Shown here in pieces: positions 23,065 to 34,700 of a DNA stretch of 64,000 nucleotides (within the stretch, counting starts at the first letter, position 1; each line of letters begins with the position of its first letter). A model generated the notes under the pieces. It saw only the letters and a list, made by a program, of their open reading frames with translations. It was not told the origin of the DNA and made no database searches. The DNA is from Panulirus ornatus (Eukaryota > Arthropoda > Malacostraca > Decapoda > Palinuridae), in NCBI RefSeq assembly GCF_036320965.1, contig NC_092261.1, positions 10,605,197-10,669,196 on the forward strand. The letters run 5' to 3'. The translations under genes were made by a program, and so were the position numbers.

Positions 23065-23790
23065 CAATGGTCGAAGAACACAAGAGGAGTTGCCCCTTCG
23101 TTGAGCTAACACCACTACGACTACACTCATGGGAAATACTACGTGTCCTTGAGGAACGCCACACACAGGAGGGGGGGGGAAATACCCCAATGACGAGGCA
23201 GGTCATACACGCTCGAGATGGCTGTTGTTGACCGACTCACGCTGGGGAAATATCTTGTGTCAGGCTACATTGTGAGAGGAACACATCGCCGGGGCAGCCT
23301 TAGCACAACGGGAGGGGGAAATGGACTGCGTTGAGCCACGCTACACGCCGGGGGGAAAATACCCTCTTTATGAGCCCCACACGAGGTATTGGGGGGGGAA
23401 CATTCCTTGTGTTGAACTGTAGCAGGCATATGAGAAACACCTTTCATAATGCTGTGGTAAACTTGAAGGGGGGAGTGGTGGGGAAAAACACCTTCTCTCG
23501 ACTCACGCTACAAAAGCGAGAGGAATGTCTTTTATTCAGTGGCACTAACGCACACTGAGGCAACATCTTTTATTGAGTCACTCCACGTGGGTGAATATTT
23601 CCTTCCTCTACTTTTAGTTACGCAGTGGCGAAATATCATTTTTGCTGAGCCACGCTGAAAGGCCTTCTACTGAGCTAGGCCTCACGCTAGGCAAGTATCT
23701 TTTGTTGAGCCAGGTCGCACGCTGGGAGAAAATATCTTTTGTTTAGCAACGTGGCACCAGTGAAACACCGTTTAGTGCAGCTTTCAACAG
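23065..23790. repeat. heavily decayed minisatellite, about 36-38-bp unit
   Basis: A theme of CTTTTRTTGAGCCAC, then CACGCTGGG, then GAAAATAT recurs across 700 bp. Anchors at 23529 and 23567 are 38 bp apart, and those at 23664, 23699 and 23736 are about 35-37 apart. Individual units are strongly diverged. I see no coding role. Confidence 0.75.
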
Positions 23791-23946
23791 TAAAGAGCTC
23801 CAACGTGCATAAACACCTGGGGTCATTTACTTCCAGTCATTATACTAAAACGTGAGTAAGACACAGAATGAATGTACGTTGCTGGGGCATGAAGATGTGA
23901 GCTCCTGTGAAGAGAAGAGGGTAGATGTGTTCGCGTGGTGGGGATC

Positions 23947-23950
<4 letters not shown>

Positions 23951-24012
<62 letters not shown>
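23951..24012. repeat. (GT)n microsatellite
   Basis: Pure GT array. Confidence 0.97.
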
Positions 24013-24014
<2 letters not shown>

Positions 24015-24326
24015 GGCAATGTACGGAAGACGAAGGGGTCAAGTTTGGTGTGGTGGTGTGTTTCTGCACATGCGTCATGACTGATATACCACAGTTCGGG
24101 ACGGTGTCCTCGGGGGATGAATGGAAGGAAGGGAAGGACAAGGATCCTGACATCGAGGAAAGAGGTACTGTAGCTAGAAACTGGTGTTCTGCGGCAATAA
24201 AAGGGTGACATCGGACGCAGAGTATAGCCTAGTCGCTATGGATGGCGCGCAGCGCGCGGCAGGAGAGGGCATCCCGCGGGGCGCCGTACAGGACGCCCTT
24301 TGCATACGATGGTAGAAAATGAGACG
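24013..24326. other. unassigned DNA with GC-rich core
   Basis: 24241-24300 is unusually G+C and CpG rich (GCGCGCAGCGCGCGGC). No gene is recognised. Confidence 0.4.
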
Positions 24327-24356
24327 CGCGTGTGTGTGTGTGTGTGTGTGTGTGTG
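24327..24356. repeat. (GT)n microsatellite
   Basis: Short GT array following GCGCGC. Confidence 0.95.
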
Positions 24357-24649
24357 GTAGTGAGGGTTTCTGCTGGAGGTCCCCACGAACACCCAAGTTA
24401 ACCAGTATTTTATTTTACCGTTCTCTTTAAGAAGTGGGTTGACTTGCGGAATTCAGAAATATTATAATAAGAATAGATTTTGTTTGCCATCATGCATAAG
24501 TGAGATAGTTTATCTATTAAGGAGGAAAGAAGACCATGATTTAAACACGTTTGGTTAGGTTTGATTATTGAATTGAAATTACCTTTATCTTATATCTTGA
24601 TATAGTTTCATCTTAAGGTTATTCTGTGAAAACCGACTGGTCAGTTGTG

Positions 24650-24765
24650 TGCTTTGTGGTCTAAGACCCTTTGTGTATCTTAGTAATCCTTTTGCGCTAC
24701 CGCTCACAGAATGAAGATGGGGTGCACAATAAATTTGCCGGAGTTACCGGCACAAATCGATGAAT
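24650..24765 (+). repeat. dispersed repeat family K, copy 2
   Basis: Collinear with 12117-12260: TAAGACCCTTTGTG, TGCGCTACCGCT, then GGGGTGCACAATAAA and a GCCGG block. It is followed by a small inverted repeat around GCCGGAGTTACCGGC (24738-24752). Confidence 0.7.
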
Positions 24766-25614
24766 TTGTGCTGCGTGCCAGCGGGCCAATCCGTTTTCTG
24801 TATTAATCCTGATGTTAAGAGAACACATACACCCGAGGAACAGATGAAGAAACCATGATCCTTTGAAAGATGACTTATATATGAACCACCTAAGTAGCGG
24901 GGAAGTTTACTCTTGTCTCAATTATGCAAAGAAAACCACGAGAGCGTAAGAGAATTTGTACAACATCCTTGAGGATAAAACTTTAGATAGAATGTTTACG
25001 AAATCATGATATAACCTATACAGAATGAAAAAGTAAATAGCCAAAGGTCACCTGAATTATGGAGGTAAATACCATGACGCAAAGAAGATCTTGTTCAAAA
25101 GGTCAGATGAGATACCTTTTCATTTCCTTTTTCTTTATCCAATAAACTCATTATTTTACTTACAAATATACATGGTTTCAACTGAGGTACACTTACACCT
25201 GTCTATATTACTTCCTATCCTAACGTAGTCCCTGTCCTCCCTATGCAGTTAGTGGGGCTGATCTGCCCTCTAGTTTCCATATTTGCTACACACACACAAA
25301 AAAAGCTGGTCTTCGGGCAAGCGTGTTGGCAGTTGCTGCCTCGGGCTCGACTCAATAGATTATCAGACGAAGGTCTGGGCGCGGGAGGCACACGCATCAC
25401 ACCTACAGAGACACGCGACTGTTGTCAGACTAAACCTAATTTTATACCTTCTCAGGACCCATCTTGACCACGAACCACTATTGTGAAAACACTAAACACT
25501 TACTGCTCAATTACCCCCACGCACTCTCACCACACAGATGTACACACGGCATCACTACACTCTATGACCTGTGCCCACACCGCAGAAGAAAGGAGGAGCT
25601 CCCAGAGCAGAATG

Positions 25615-25618
<4 letters not shown>
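24766..25618. other. unassigned DNA
   Basis: No gene recognised. Confidence 0.4.

Positions 25619-25690
<72 letters not shown>
25619..25690. repeat. (TA)n microsatellite
   Basis: TA array at the left edge of dispersed repeat family G. The other copy also has (TA)n at the equivalent edge. Confidence 0.97.
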
Positions 25691-25692
<2 letters not shown>

Positions 25693-25835
25693 CTATGAGT
25701 CCACGGGGTAAATGAAACACGATAAGTTCCCAAGTGCACTTTCGTGTAATAATCACATCATTAGGGGAGATACAAGAAAGAAACATAAGTAAGTTGATAT
25801 ACAACGAAGGGACGTAGCTAGGACGTCATTTGGTA

Positions 25836-25838
<3 letters not shown>
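25691..25838 (-). mobile_element. dispersed retroposon-like repeat, family G copy 1
   Basis: The reverse complement matches 60203-60324 with only about ten differences over roughly 115 bp. Shared blocks include CTTCGTTGTATATCAACT, GATGTGATTATTACACGAAA and CCGTGGACTCATA. Both copies end in (TA)n at the same side, as expected for a retroposon 3' tail. Similar frames (DDVIITRKC-WEL) arise from both, but they are short. The family is unnamed here; a Penelope-like origin is speculation. Confidence 0.8.

Positions 25839-25907
<69 letters not shown>
25839..25907. repeat. (TA)n microsatellite
   Basis: Pure TA array at the other side of family G copy 1. Confidence 0.97.
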
Positions 25908-25911
<4 letters not shown>

Positions 25912-26481
25912 TTCTATGTGTTGTGTTTAGCCGTTATCACTCAAATCTTCAGCCGTCAGAGGACATAATATACTGATAAAGGACGATGCTTTGCTCTTAC
26001 GTAAAGTGCTCTCCGGCTTTTAGCCCAGGGGGTCGGGAGTTATCATAACAGTCGTGGAGTAGTGTGTCTATTTGTCGACACGGAAGATTCGTAGTCAATC
26101 AAGGTTTTTTTGCCGCTGCCTCTCTATTTTTCCTTCAAATATTTCGAGCCGCACCAAATATTCACAACTTCCCTCAATATTCATCATTTTTTTCCTCCCC
26201 CGCCGCCCGGGATTCAATGCCAGATGCTACCACCACCACCACCACCACGAGCTTCATCGAGCCGATACAGATATATCCCACATCGTCACATAAGGCCGAT
26301 TCAGCTTGATAGCGTCGTAGGCAAGACGACCGCATAAGCTGTTGGCCGGTGCGGTGCGGGAAGCAGGAAGGGAGGTGACGGTGGGAGAGCTGCTATGAAG
26401 AGCCCCGTAGAAGGCACATGCTCGCCGGACGGTATATTTAGACAGACGTAACTTCCGTGATATGTCCGCTCGAGATTCATG

Positions 26482-26482
<1 letters not shown>
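25908..26482. other. unassigned DNA
   Basis: A short CCA run near 26230-26248 is the only repeat. The three overlapping plus-strand frames at 26064-26337 have no recognised domain. Confidence 0.4.

Positions 26483-26539
<57 letters not shown>
26483..26539. repeat. (CA)n microsatellite
   Basis: Pure CA array. Confidence 0.97.
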
Positions 26540-26542
<3 letters not shown>

Positions 26543-27051
26543 CTAAACCTTTTCCTTTCACTTCCGCTTTACAAACTACACGTGTTCTGTAACCGCAAAG
26601 GCAAGCTTCAAGTCACTGTAAATTCCTGTAGGAGTTGATCTACTTACTCAATGCTCGAGTCAGGGCTTCGTCGGTATCTGCGGCTAAGGAGACTTTTTCT
26701 TTCGTTATCTATTCATCTGAAGATTGAATAGGGAGGAGGAGGAGGAAGAGGAAGAGGTAGTGGGTGGGTGTGAGCGGAGGAAGAGGGTTGGCAGTAGCTA
26801 TACTTAGACGTAAGTACTGAATGGCAGCGCGAGTGCGGACTGCTGGTGACTGGGGTTGCCCAGACCCTGAGTGGCAGCGAGGTGGAGCCCACAGACGTGG
26901 TAGCATGCGGGGCGGGTGTTCTGAGTGCCTTCGGTGTGGACAGTTGCCCACGTCCTTAGTGGGAGCAAGGGGAACAGTGCTGTGGAAGGGCTCCCTCCCG
27001 TTATGCACTCGGCGGCGGTGAAGATGGCTCTGGTGAAAGTTCCTCTTGGCA

Positions 27052-27053
<2 letters not shown>
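26540..27053. other. unassigned DNA
   Basis: No gene recognised. A short GGA tract lies at 26730-26757. Confidence 0.4.

Positions 27054-27112
<59 letters not shown>
27054..27112. repeat. (GT)n microsatellite
   Basis: Pure GT array. Confidence 0.97.
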
Positions 27113-27117
<5 letters not shown>

Positions 27118-27834
27118 TACAAATAAATGTAACTGATTGATGACCTCCGTTTTCTATTATGATTATCCTCTGCTTCCACCCTCTGTCGTCATCTTCCACC
27201 CTCTAGTCTTCTTTCTCAATCTCTTACCTTCCTCTTCCTCCTCCTCCTCTTCCTCCCTATTAAATCCCTTCCTTTCTAACACACGAGCTGCTCCCTCCTC
27301 CGCCTCCTCCTCCTCCCCTACGCAAGCCCCGGACCCTGAGGCACCACCATCGTACCCCCAAAGCAGGTATTAGCAGCAGTTAATGCCTGCGCGGGATTAC
27401 GTGAGAACCGTGTCCAGGAGCAAGTGAACCGTGCCGCCTGCCGTCTGTTGATAACTCTGGTGCGGCCCGTGTCCCCAGCCTCCGACCCCCTTGGCCTGTA
27501 CTGTTGATGCAGCAGATACACCTGGCTGGCCTCCGAATTTCCTCGACTAACGCCCGGACTGCGTGTTGTAATCTTCAACTTGCTTACAATGATACGCGAT
27601 CCATATTCATAGTTAAACAGACTCGAGGAGTTCAACATCCAGTGTTTTTTTTTCATGTGTTATGTGTGCTTTAAGTGTTGACAGGGCTTCATCCAAGACG
27701 CAGAACTAACATGATGTGGCCGGCCTGAGAACATTTTGAAACTAAAATTCTTAACCATTTCCCTCGACATTCAGTAGCATTCTCCCGGGTGCATTCCCCA
27801 GCACCTTGCCTCCAGCCAACCCTGAAAAAAAATC

Positions 27835-27837
<3 letters not shown>
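27113..27837. other. unassigned DNA
   Basis: C/T-rich at 27170-27320 with CCT runs. No gene is recognised. Confidence 0.4.
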
Positions 27838-27892
<55 letters not shown>

Positions 27893-27898
27893 AGAGAG
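27838..27898. repeat. (GA)n microsatellite
   Basis: GA array with one GG interruption near 27873. Confidence 0.95.
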
Positions 27899-28038
27899 CT
27901 AAATCACCCACCAGCTATCAATCTTTACGCCTAATGTTCGTTTTTCTGCCTGAGGTCCGAAAGCCTCCACTCATTATCACGCCCAGACGTCTTCCTCTGG
28001 TCTACTCCGGTGCCTGCGGTGTTTGTAGCTGTTCCTCC

Positions 28039-28170
28039 CTCCAGTACACATCTCTGGTACCACTACCTGTAGTCTGTGGCTCTTTCCCCCCTCCAATACA
28101 CATCTCTGGTACCACTACCTGTAGTCTGTGGCTCTTTCCTCCTCCAGTACCCACCCCTGGTATTACCCAC
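28039..28170. repeat. 52-bp tandem duplication, about 2.5 copies
   Basis: The block from CTCCARTACACATCTCTGG to GTCTGTGGCTCTTTCC occurs at 28039 and 28091, with a diverged partial third copy from 28142. Confidence 0.92.
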
Positions 28171-28659
28171 TCGTCCCTGTGCCCTTCTCCTCCCTCCCAA
28201 GCTCTGGTATCACGGGCTGATGGTTCCCCTTGGCAATCAGGGCTGATAAAAAGACCAGATGACTCACTTGGGGAACAACATATAGCAACTTAGCATTCCT
28301 TACTCTCTCTCCAGAAGGGGTCTTCAACAAGCTAATTAGGGCAGAGAGGAACTCAATGGGAATAGATGTGTGTAGTTATAGGTGCTGTTTGGTTATTTAT
28401 TGTCTGTCAGGTGAAGACGTGGGTGGTTATGGTGGCTATTGTGTTGATTATTTGCATTTCTTTTGCACTTGTTATTGTGGGGAGTTCGGGGCAAATATTG
28501 CCTTTTTTTTCTTCTTGTATTACAAAAATTTAGCTGCAGCCTGTTTGATGAGAGGGTAACTGTGACTGTAGGAGAGGCCACTTTGCAGATCAGTGGACAC
28601 GCTGAGGGTTTTGGATCAGCTACCGGCGCAGATGGTGAAAGGAATTCATACCTCCCCCA

Positions 28660-28660
<1 letters not shown>
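28171..28660. other. unassigned DNA
   Basis: No gene recognised. Confidence 0.4.

Positions 28661-28731
<71 letters not shown>
28661..28731. repeat. (CT)n microsatellite
   Basis: Pure CT array. Confidence 0.97.
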
Positions 28732-28733
<2 letters not shown>

Positions 28734-29045
28734 GGCACCTGCCGACCAGGGAAATAATATATTACTGGTTCTACCCACCTAGGAACTGGGAGGGGCAACA
28801 GATGGGTGGGCAGTGATCCAGCACTTCACCGGCTGTTAACTTTCACTCCTCTGGCCCAGGTAGCTGTCTTTTCTTTCTGTCTCACCCACACGTGAGGTGC
28901 TGGCTCTCACTCCACAGACATACAGTAGTTCTCCATCTTGCACGTAACACCACTTGACAACACGGAGCTCAAAAGACTCGCTCTTCATATTCCTAGATTT
29001 TCGAGCGGTGAGCACTACGCGGTAGCCCTACCTCTTGGCAAAATC
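28732..29045. other. unassigned DNA
   Basis: No gene recognised. Confidence 0.4.
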
Positions 29046-29266
29046 TTATCATATATACTTTCTCTCTCTCCTTCCCACCTTACTGACGTAGCGCCAGGAA
29101 AAGGGGACTAAGCCTCAGCTGGAAAAAAAAGAAAAAGCGTTCGGCGTCCACTGTTTCTCCTTTCAGAGAGTGATGAGGTTTTCCAGCCTCCCCTTCACGC
29201 CCTCCTTCGTCGCCTTCTGCGATACGCTAAAGATACGTGAGTCGTATTCTTTTTCCATACACATGA

Positions 29267-29268
<2 letters not shown>
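29046..29268 (-). mobile_element. SINE-like retroposon, diverged copy C
   Basis: Collinear with copy A. It shares TAGCG followed by a GGACT block, an A run, GAGGTTTTCCAGCC, then TCGCCTTCTGCGATACGC and GTCGTATTCTTTTTCC, ending at a (TA)n. It is considerably more diverged than copy B and so is older or from another subfamily. Confidence 0.75.

Positions 29269-29350
<82 letters not shown>
29269..29350. repeat. (TA)n microsatellite
   Basis: Pure TA array directly abutting SINE-like copy C. Confidence 0.97.
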
Positions 29351-29352
<2 letters not shown>

Positions 29353-29490
29353 ATAATTCATGTCGATTTATTTATAACAAGCGATGATGAAAAAAAAAAA
29401 TTCATACGAATTTCATGTTCGTCTGAGTAGATTGCAGCGTGTCGATGATGGGGACTAAGTATATACATAGTCGTCCTCAAGCGTCGAGCG

Positions 29491-29592
29491 TGCATTATTT
29501 TGGCGGTACAGCACCGCCTCCTGGCGGCACCATAAGACACGGTGGGTCAGTGCACGCTATCGGAGAACCGCCTCTACCGCCAAATTATCCAA
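29491..29592. repeat. imperfect inverted repeat
   Basis: TTTTGGCGGTA at 29494 pairs with TACCGCCAAATTA near 29577, and internal CCGCC/GGCGG elements add partial pairing. It could be a short MITE-like relic or chance. I see no target duplication. Confidence 0.45.
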
Positions 29593-31251
29593 ATTAGACG
29601 AGGCTGGGGATTGGGGGGGCCGCTTCCCGCTATCATTACTGTTCCGGTTTAAGTACCACTTGAACGATAAGTACGACCTCCTTGCGATACCTTGGCTGAC
29701 CATCACGCCCGCCGCTCCCTCCCATTAGCCTCCATCATTTCTGTAACACCATAATGGGTCGGGTCGTCCACCCCTATTTCCTGGCATAATACAATTACTT
29801 TCCATTCCCCCCCCACTTTCCCCCATCTCCCTCCGCCTCTCCTCCCAGTGGACCTCAAAGATGCTGACGAGATGACCCTGGGGGCAAGATGATGGTTGTG
29901 TGTGACGAGATGCACGAAGAAGAAACGACTCAACTTGTCCCTCTCCTTGAACAGATGCCCCTGACGTACAGCGTCCTTAATCAAGGGTTAAAAGTCACTC
30001 ACGAACACCAGCCATAAGAAAAAAGGGGAAATCCTTTAAGAAGTTCACTGTCACTATACACCCAGGCAGTTTTTGAATCTATTAGACTCACTGGTGGAAG
30101 GTTTGGGGCACGAGAGGTCTTGAGAGATATCACAAGGTTGTCCTTTCACATACGCAGTCTTATCTATCATCCCGCTAGGTTCCTCACACATACGCAAGTC
30201 TTATCTGTGTATCATCCCGCCCGTCTGGGCTTACAAGTAGGCATGTTGTGTAAGGAAGATACACTATGGGGTGCTAGACGCTTCGTGAGTTGTTGGGTCT
30301 ATTACCCTGAGCACATCCATGACAAAGTTGGATTCTCATCCCTTTTCAAAGACGACTTAGAATCGGTTTTTGATCATAAATTTGGTTATTAGTCACCGGT
30401 TTCAAGTATCCATTCTATGAATTCAATTCTACTATCACTATTTTCTTGATCATCTCATCATCCTCCTTCTTTTCCTTTACTTTCTTCATTGTTTGTAACT
30501 CTTCGTCCATTTTCTCTGATTTCTTCCCTTCCTTCTTCGCTCTACTAATGTTCTCCCTCCTCCTCCTCCCTGTCCCACAGGGAGTCGCCCATCACCCTCG
30601 TCTAGTCTACTGTCTTCCCTCAGAAGACCTAGCTACCTGTCTTAGCGCCATCCCTGGCTAATGCCTCAGGGAAACTTTTCTCTTTTTTTTCCCATTCTTT
30701 TTCTCTTTTTTCTCACTCGAGGATAATGAGGAAATTGGTCCGGTCCTGAACCATTCTGTGCCACGACTTTCGCTGTCTTGTGATGCTGCTGGAGGGGGGG
30801 GGGCGCCCGACTTGCCTCTAGGAGAGGGAGGTCCTAATCTTGTGCTGATAGAATGGAACGAGACCTGTTATACACCACGACACTTGCCGCTGTCGTAATG
30901 ATATCTTCCTGCGGGCGGTGTTTTATGCCTACGCAATTATGTAGTTGGTGAAGATTAGAGGCAGCCAGCCACCGTGATACGTGTTTAGGCTCCTTTTTTC
31001 TATTTATTCCTTATGAGCTTCGTGTCGATATTAAGTTTTTGGGCATGATCTGTGCCTAGGGGGGCTGCAGGGCGAGGTCGACATGTTAAAGGCCAGTTTG
31101 TGAGTTCCTTATGAAGCACTACTGTGGGCTTAAGGCCAGAGACAGTCTGGTTGGAGTTGTCTCAATCTTATGCCGTGAATTATCCCAACGCCTTGAGGCT
31201 TGGGCAGTGTGATGGCCCGCCGTCTTCCCACAGTCAGTAGAAGAGTGGTAT
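29593..31251. other. unassigned DNA
   Basis: Contains a local duplication of about 40 bp at 30139-30222 (CACATACGC-AGTCTTATCT then ATCATCCCGC) and pyrimidine-rich DNA at 30440-30570. The 90-codon frame at 30120-30392 spans the duplication and has no recognised domain. Confidence 0.45.
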
Positions 31252-31520
31252 GGTAAGGCTAGTGGGAGGAGAGGGGCGGGTTCAGTAGTAACGAAGGCTA
31301 GTGGGAGGAGAGAGGCGGGTTCAGTAGTAACGAAGGATAGTGGAAGGAGAGGGGCGGCTTCGGTAGTAACGAAGGATAGTGGGAGGAGAGGGACGGCTTC
31401 TGTAGTGACGAAGGATAATGGAAGGAGAGGGGCGGCTTCGGTAGTAACGAAGGATAGTGGGAGGAGGGGGGCGGCTTCGGTAGTAACGAAGGACAGTGGG
31501 AGGAGAGGAGCGGGTTCAGC
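31252..31520. repeat. 39-bp minisatellite, about seven units
   Basis: The phrase ACGAAGG falls at 31291, 31330, 31369, 31408, 31447 and 31486, exactly 39 bp apart. Because 39 is a multiple of three, one frame stays open from 31213 to 31770 and gives a 13-residue repeat (TKDSGRRGAASVV). No ATG lies before the array and nothing downstream looks like a domain, so a gene is not supported. Protein-level periodicity is still worth a transcript check. Confidence 0.95.
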
Positions 31521-31829
31521 AGGAGCGAGTAGCGTGTCAGTCTTTAGGAGTCACTATGCCACACACACTGTTTCTTCAGCAGACGCTGTGCCACGCGACG
31601 TGTGGCACGCTATTCTGTGTCGGAGTGTGCGGTACATCCTATGTGTTAGAGACCCTGTGCGTGTCAGACGTGACGTGCGGCGCACATCGTGTGCGATACA
31701 ATGCGTGGGGAGCACTGACCAAGCTGCATATCAGTTTGTGTTTAAGACGCGGCAACCCCGGCTTACGTAGTGCACTCACGTGCAGAGTGGCGCGCGAGAG
31801 GAACCAAGTGACCTACTTGATGCTCTCCC

Positions 31830-31831
<2 letters not shown>

Positions 31832-31872
<41 letters not shown>
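31832..31872. repeat. (GT)n microsatellite
   Basis: Pure GT array. Confidence 0.97.
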
Positions 31873-31876
<4 letters not shown>

Positions 31877-32713
31877 CCGCTGCCTAACACACGGCGTCAG
31901 GCAGGCCTGTGTGTGGTAGTTCCTCCGGTGCCCAGCAGTGTGTGAGGGCCCGGCAGCCACGGTGTGATCAACAGACCTTGTCCTTTAAAAGCTTGGGCCG
32001 GCCGGGATTTGTTTTACGAGCTGAGACGCTGTTCAACGGGAGGGAGAACAGAAGTCATGGGGCCTATGGTCGTTGACGGAGGGGGGGTGGACTTACTTCC
32101 ACAACCCCGCTTCGTTTTCTGTGTGTCATGCTTACAGGGTTTCTCCTTTGAAAATAAGGTTTTACAGGTTTATAGTTCAGATAAAAAACACAATGTTTAT
32201 ATGGGGTTCATGTGAAACTCACCCTAAAATATAAGAATTAGATCATCGAATATAAGCATTGGCTAATCAGCTTTATAGCCTCAACTCCACGTCTAAATAC
32301 AACATTGATCTTTTGAGTAATTACTCGGTATTAAATATGCACGCTCATTAAAGCGGTATATCACATTAAATGCAAATTAACAAAAATATTCTTCCTCATC
32401 ACCGAAGTCCAATTTCAAGCATCGATCTCGCTGTGAGTGAGTCGGCGACCTAAGTCTACCTCACTCACTCCGTTGTCGGAGCGGGGGAACAGGGGTGTGG
32501 GGCTAACCATATACCCAGGACTGGCACCATTGCCCTGGTGGAGCACCCTGTTAGGGTGGTACTCTACGTACTGACGCGGGGAGTGATATGGTCACACACC
32601 TTCGTCAGTCGACGACAGGGAGTAGTAGTACAGTCTCTTTCGGGTAACTTCTCGATTGGAATGAGTCCATCCTTTCCCTGTATCAGATTGTAGCGCAGCA
32701 TCAGATCTGCAAG
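31873..32713. other. unassigned DNA
   Basis: 32430-32710 is G+C-richer with several short self-complementary words and is followed by a hairpin and (TA)n. This is the same arrangement as the 3' ends of other retroposons here, but I cannot assign a family. Confidence 0.4.
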
Positions 32714-32737
32714 AACCCCATAAAAGTGATCATGGGG

Positions 32738-32739
<2 letters not shown>
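32714..32739. repeat. perfect 8-bp hairpin before (TA)n
   Basis: AACCCCAT at 32714-32721 pairs with ATGGGGTT at 32732-32739 across a 10-base loop. The right arm merges with the following TA array. Confidence 0.8.

Positions 32740-32825
<86 letters not shown>
32740..32825. repeat. (TA)n microsatellite
   Basis: Pure TA array of about 86 bp. Confidence 0.97.
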
Positions 32826-32827
<2 letters not shown>

Positions 32828-32874
32828 CTGTGAATTCTTTAACATCTTAGTTAATTACTTTATATTTTACATAT

Positions 32875-32877
<3 letters not shown>

Positions 32878-32930
<53 letters not shown>
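32878..32930. repeat. (CA)n microsatellite
   Basis: Pure CA array. Confidence 0.97.
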
Positions 32931-32932
<2 letters not shown>

Positions 32933-33574
32933 ACACATATAAACGATTCCGAAATAGTACCAAGAATCAAATATAACGAATAATAACGAATAATAATAAC
33001 TTCATGACAACGTTCATGAAGAAACCCGGATGATACACTCTAGGCTATACCCTGCACCATCGAGGTATGACAGCCTCTCTACCCAGCGTGATCGTGGCTG
33101 CAGGACTGTACATGGCCCAGGCCACAGCGGCTGTGTCATCCCAGCACCAGCGAGAAGGTCACGTAGTCAGCCAACGCAGGCGCAGGTGCTGCTGCTGCTT
33201 CCTCCTCCTCCTCCTCCTCCTCCAAGCGCTCTCAGGCTTTCTGTTAACCTCACGAGCGAGCGAGAAAGGGAAAATGCCCCTTGAAAAAGATAAATATATA
33301 CTTCCCACCAATTTCCTCGCAGACTTGAAACTAGCCGCGTGGAGTCGTTCCCTCGCGTGGAGCGCGTCTGAAACGGCAAAGAGTACACGGAAATTCAATT
33401 GCGGAGGCTGAGTGAAGTGGGTCAGTAAGGACTAGCTAGCTAGACCCCCAGCGTCTGAACTTCTTTGCTTAGCTGTAAGGTCTTTAAAGAGGTTCTTTAT
33501 CGCCAGCGTTCACCTGTACATCTATCAATGAAAGTATTTCTCCCACCCTTCTATTCATTTCGTCATACTGAGCC

Positions 33575-33577
<3 letters not shown>
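32931..33577. other. unassigned DNA
   Basis: A short CTC run at 33202-33222 explains the Gly/Ser and Leu-rich frames. No gene is recognised. Confidence 0.4.

Positions 33578-33642
<65 letters not shown>
33578..33642. repeat. (TA)n microsatellite
   Basis: Pure TA array. Confidence 0.97.
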
Positions 33643-33649
<7 letters not shown>

Positions 33650-34099
33650 TCTGTATTAAATTTGCTGCGCGTTATTCATTCTTCAAACATCACAGTTTTT
33701 CACGAAGAATGTATTTGGCGTGCTTGACTTGAACGAACACTCTGCATAATAAGGTCCTTTTGAAAGGAAATTCTGCATTTTTCACATCTATTTATACCAT
33801 CTGAATACCATTTTATTTACAGTTCATGTGGGGGTAAGTGCATCGTGGGTGTTGGGGCTATTTGTTGGATTAGAACTGGCACGACTGCATGCGTTGGCTC
33901 GGGGGCATAAAGAATATGAAGGAATTAATACGACTTTAGGATATATATATGTGTGTATAAAAAAGATGGGGGAGTAAATGTTATACGAATACAGTGTTCT
34001 GGCTGAATTAAAAGTGAAGCCAGGACGTCACAGGTGGGTGGTAGCACCAGCCTATAATTTACCTCTTGAGTTTCGAGTGGTCAATTTCCATGTCCCACA
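33643..34099. other. unassigned DNA
   Basis: No gene recognised. Confidence 0.4.
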
Positions 34100-34350
34100 G
34101 TTTAGTGTGTGACAGCGCTGTCTCTCTGTTGCGATTATGTGACACAGCTGTCTCTCTGATGGGCTGTGTGACACAGCTGTCTCTCTCTTGGGCTGTGTGA
34201 CAGTGCTCTGTCTTTGTTGGGCTGTGTGACACAGCTGTCTCTCTCTCCCTCTTGGGCTGTGTGACACAGCTGTCTCTCTCTTGGGCTGTGTGACAGGGCT
34301 GTCTCTCTCTTGGGCTGTGTGACAGGGCTGTCTCTCTGTTGGGCTGTGGA
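34100..34350. repeat. 29-bp minisatellite with internal dyad
   Basis: About nine units of GGGCTGTGTGACA-AGCTGTC plus a TCTCTCTTG tail. Length varies by TC steps (27-33 bp). Within each unit TGTGACACAG and CTGTC are partly self-complementary. The minus-strand frames (RE-AVSHSP repeats) are by-products. Confidence 0.95.
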
Positions 34351-34555
34351 TCCACGAGTCATCCTAACTGTTCCCGTTTGCTGCCCGCCAATCTCCCTTA
34401 GCTTGAACATGTATATGAAATATGTATATGATATACATTTCAGTTTGTGAGGACTTTGAATATAACGCGTGAATGTTGTGGAAGCAGCCTCTCCTTAAAA
34501 AAAAATAGACGGTACGTTTTCTGGGTATGATGGCATGGCCATCCCATCACACCTA

Positions 34556-34700
34556 AGAGTCGTGGCGACGTGTTCAAGGGTCGTCCCGGCGTGGCCAAGG
34601 GTCGTACCGACGTGGCCAAGGGTTCGTATCGGCGTGCCCAAGGGGTCGTACCGGCGTGCCCAAGGGTTCGTACCGGCGTGCCTTAGGGTCATACCAGCGC
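34556..34700. repeat. minisatellite, about 25-bp unit
   Basis: About six units of GTACCGGCGTGCCCAAGGG(TTC), with the left units reading GTGGCC. CpG-rich. Confidence 0.93.

Noticed and set aside
24241..24300. GC- and CpG-rich block as a CpG-island promoter
   Set aside because: Only about 60 bp long and next to a GT array, with no other promoter element.
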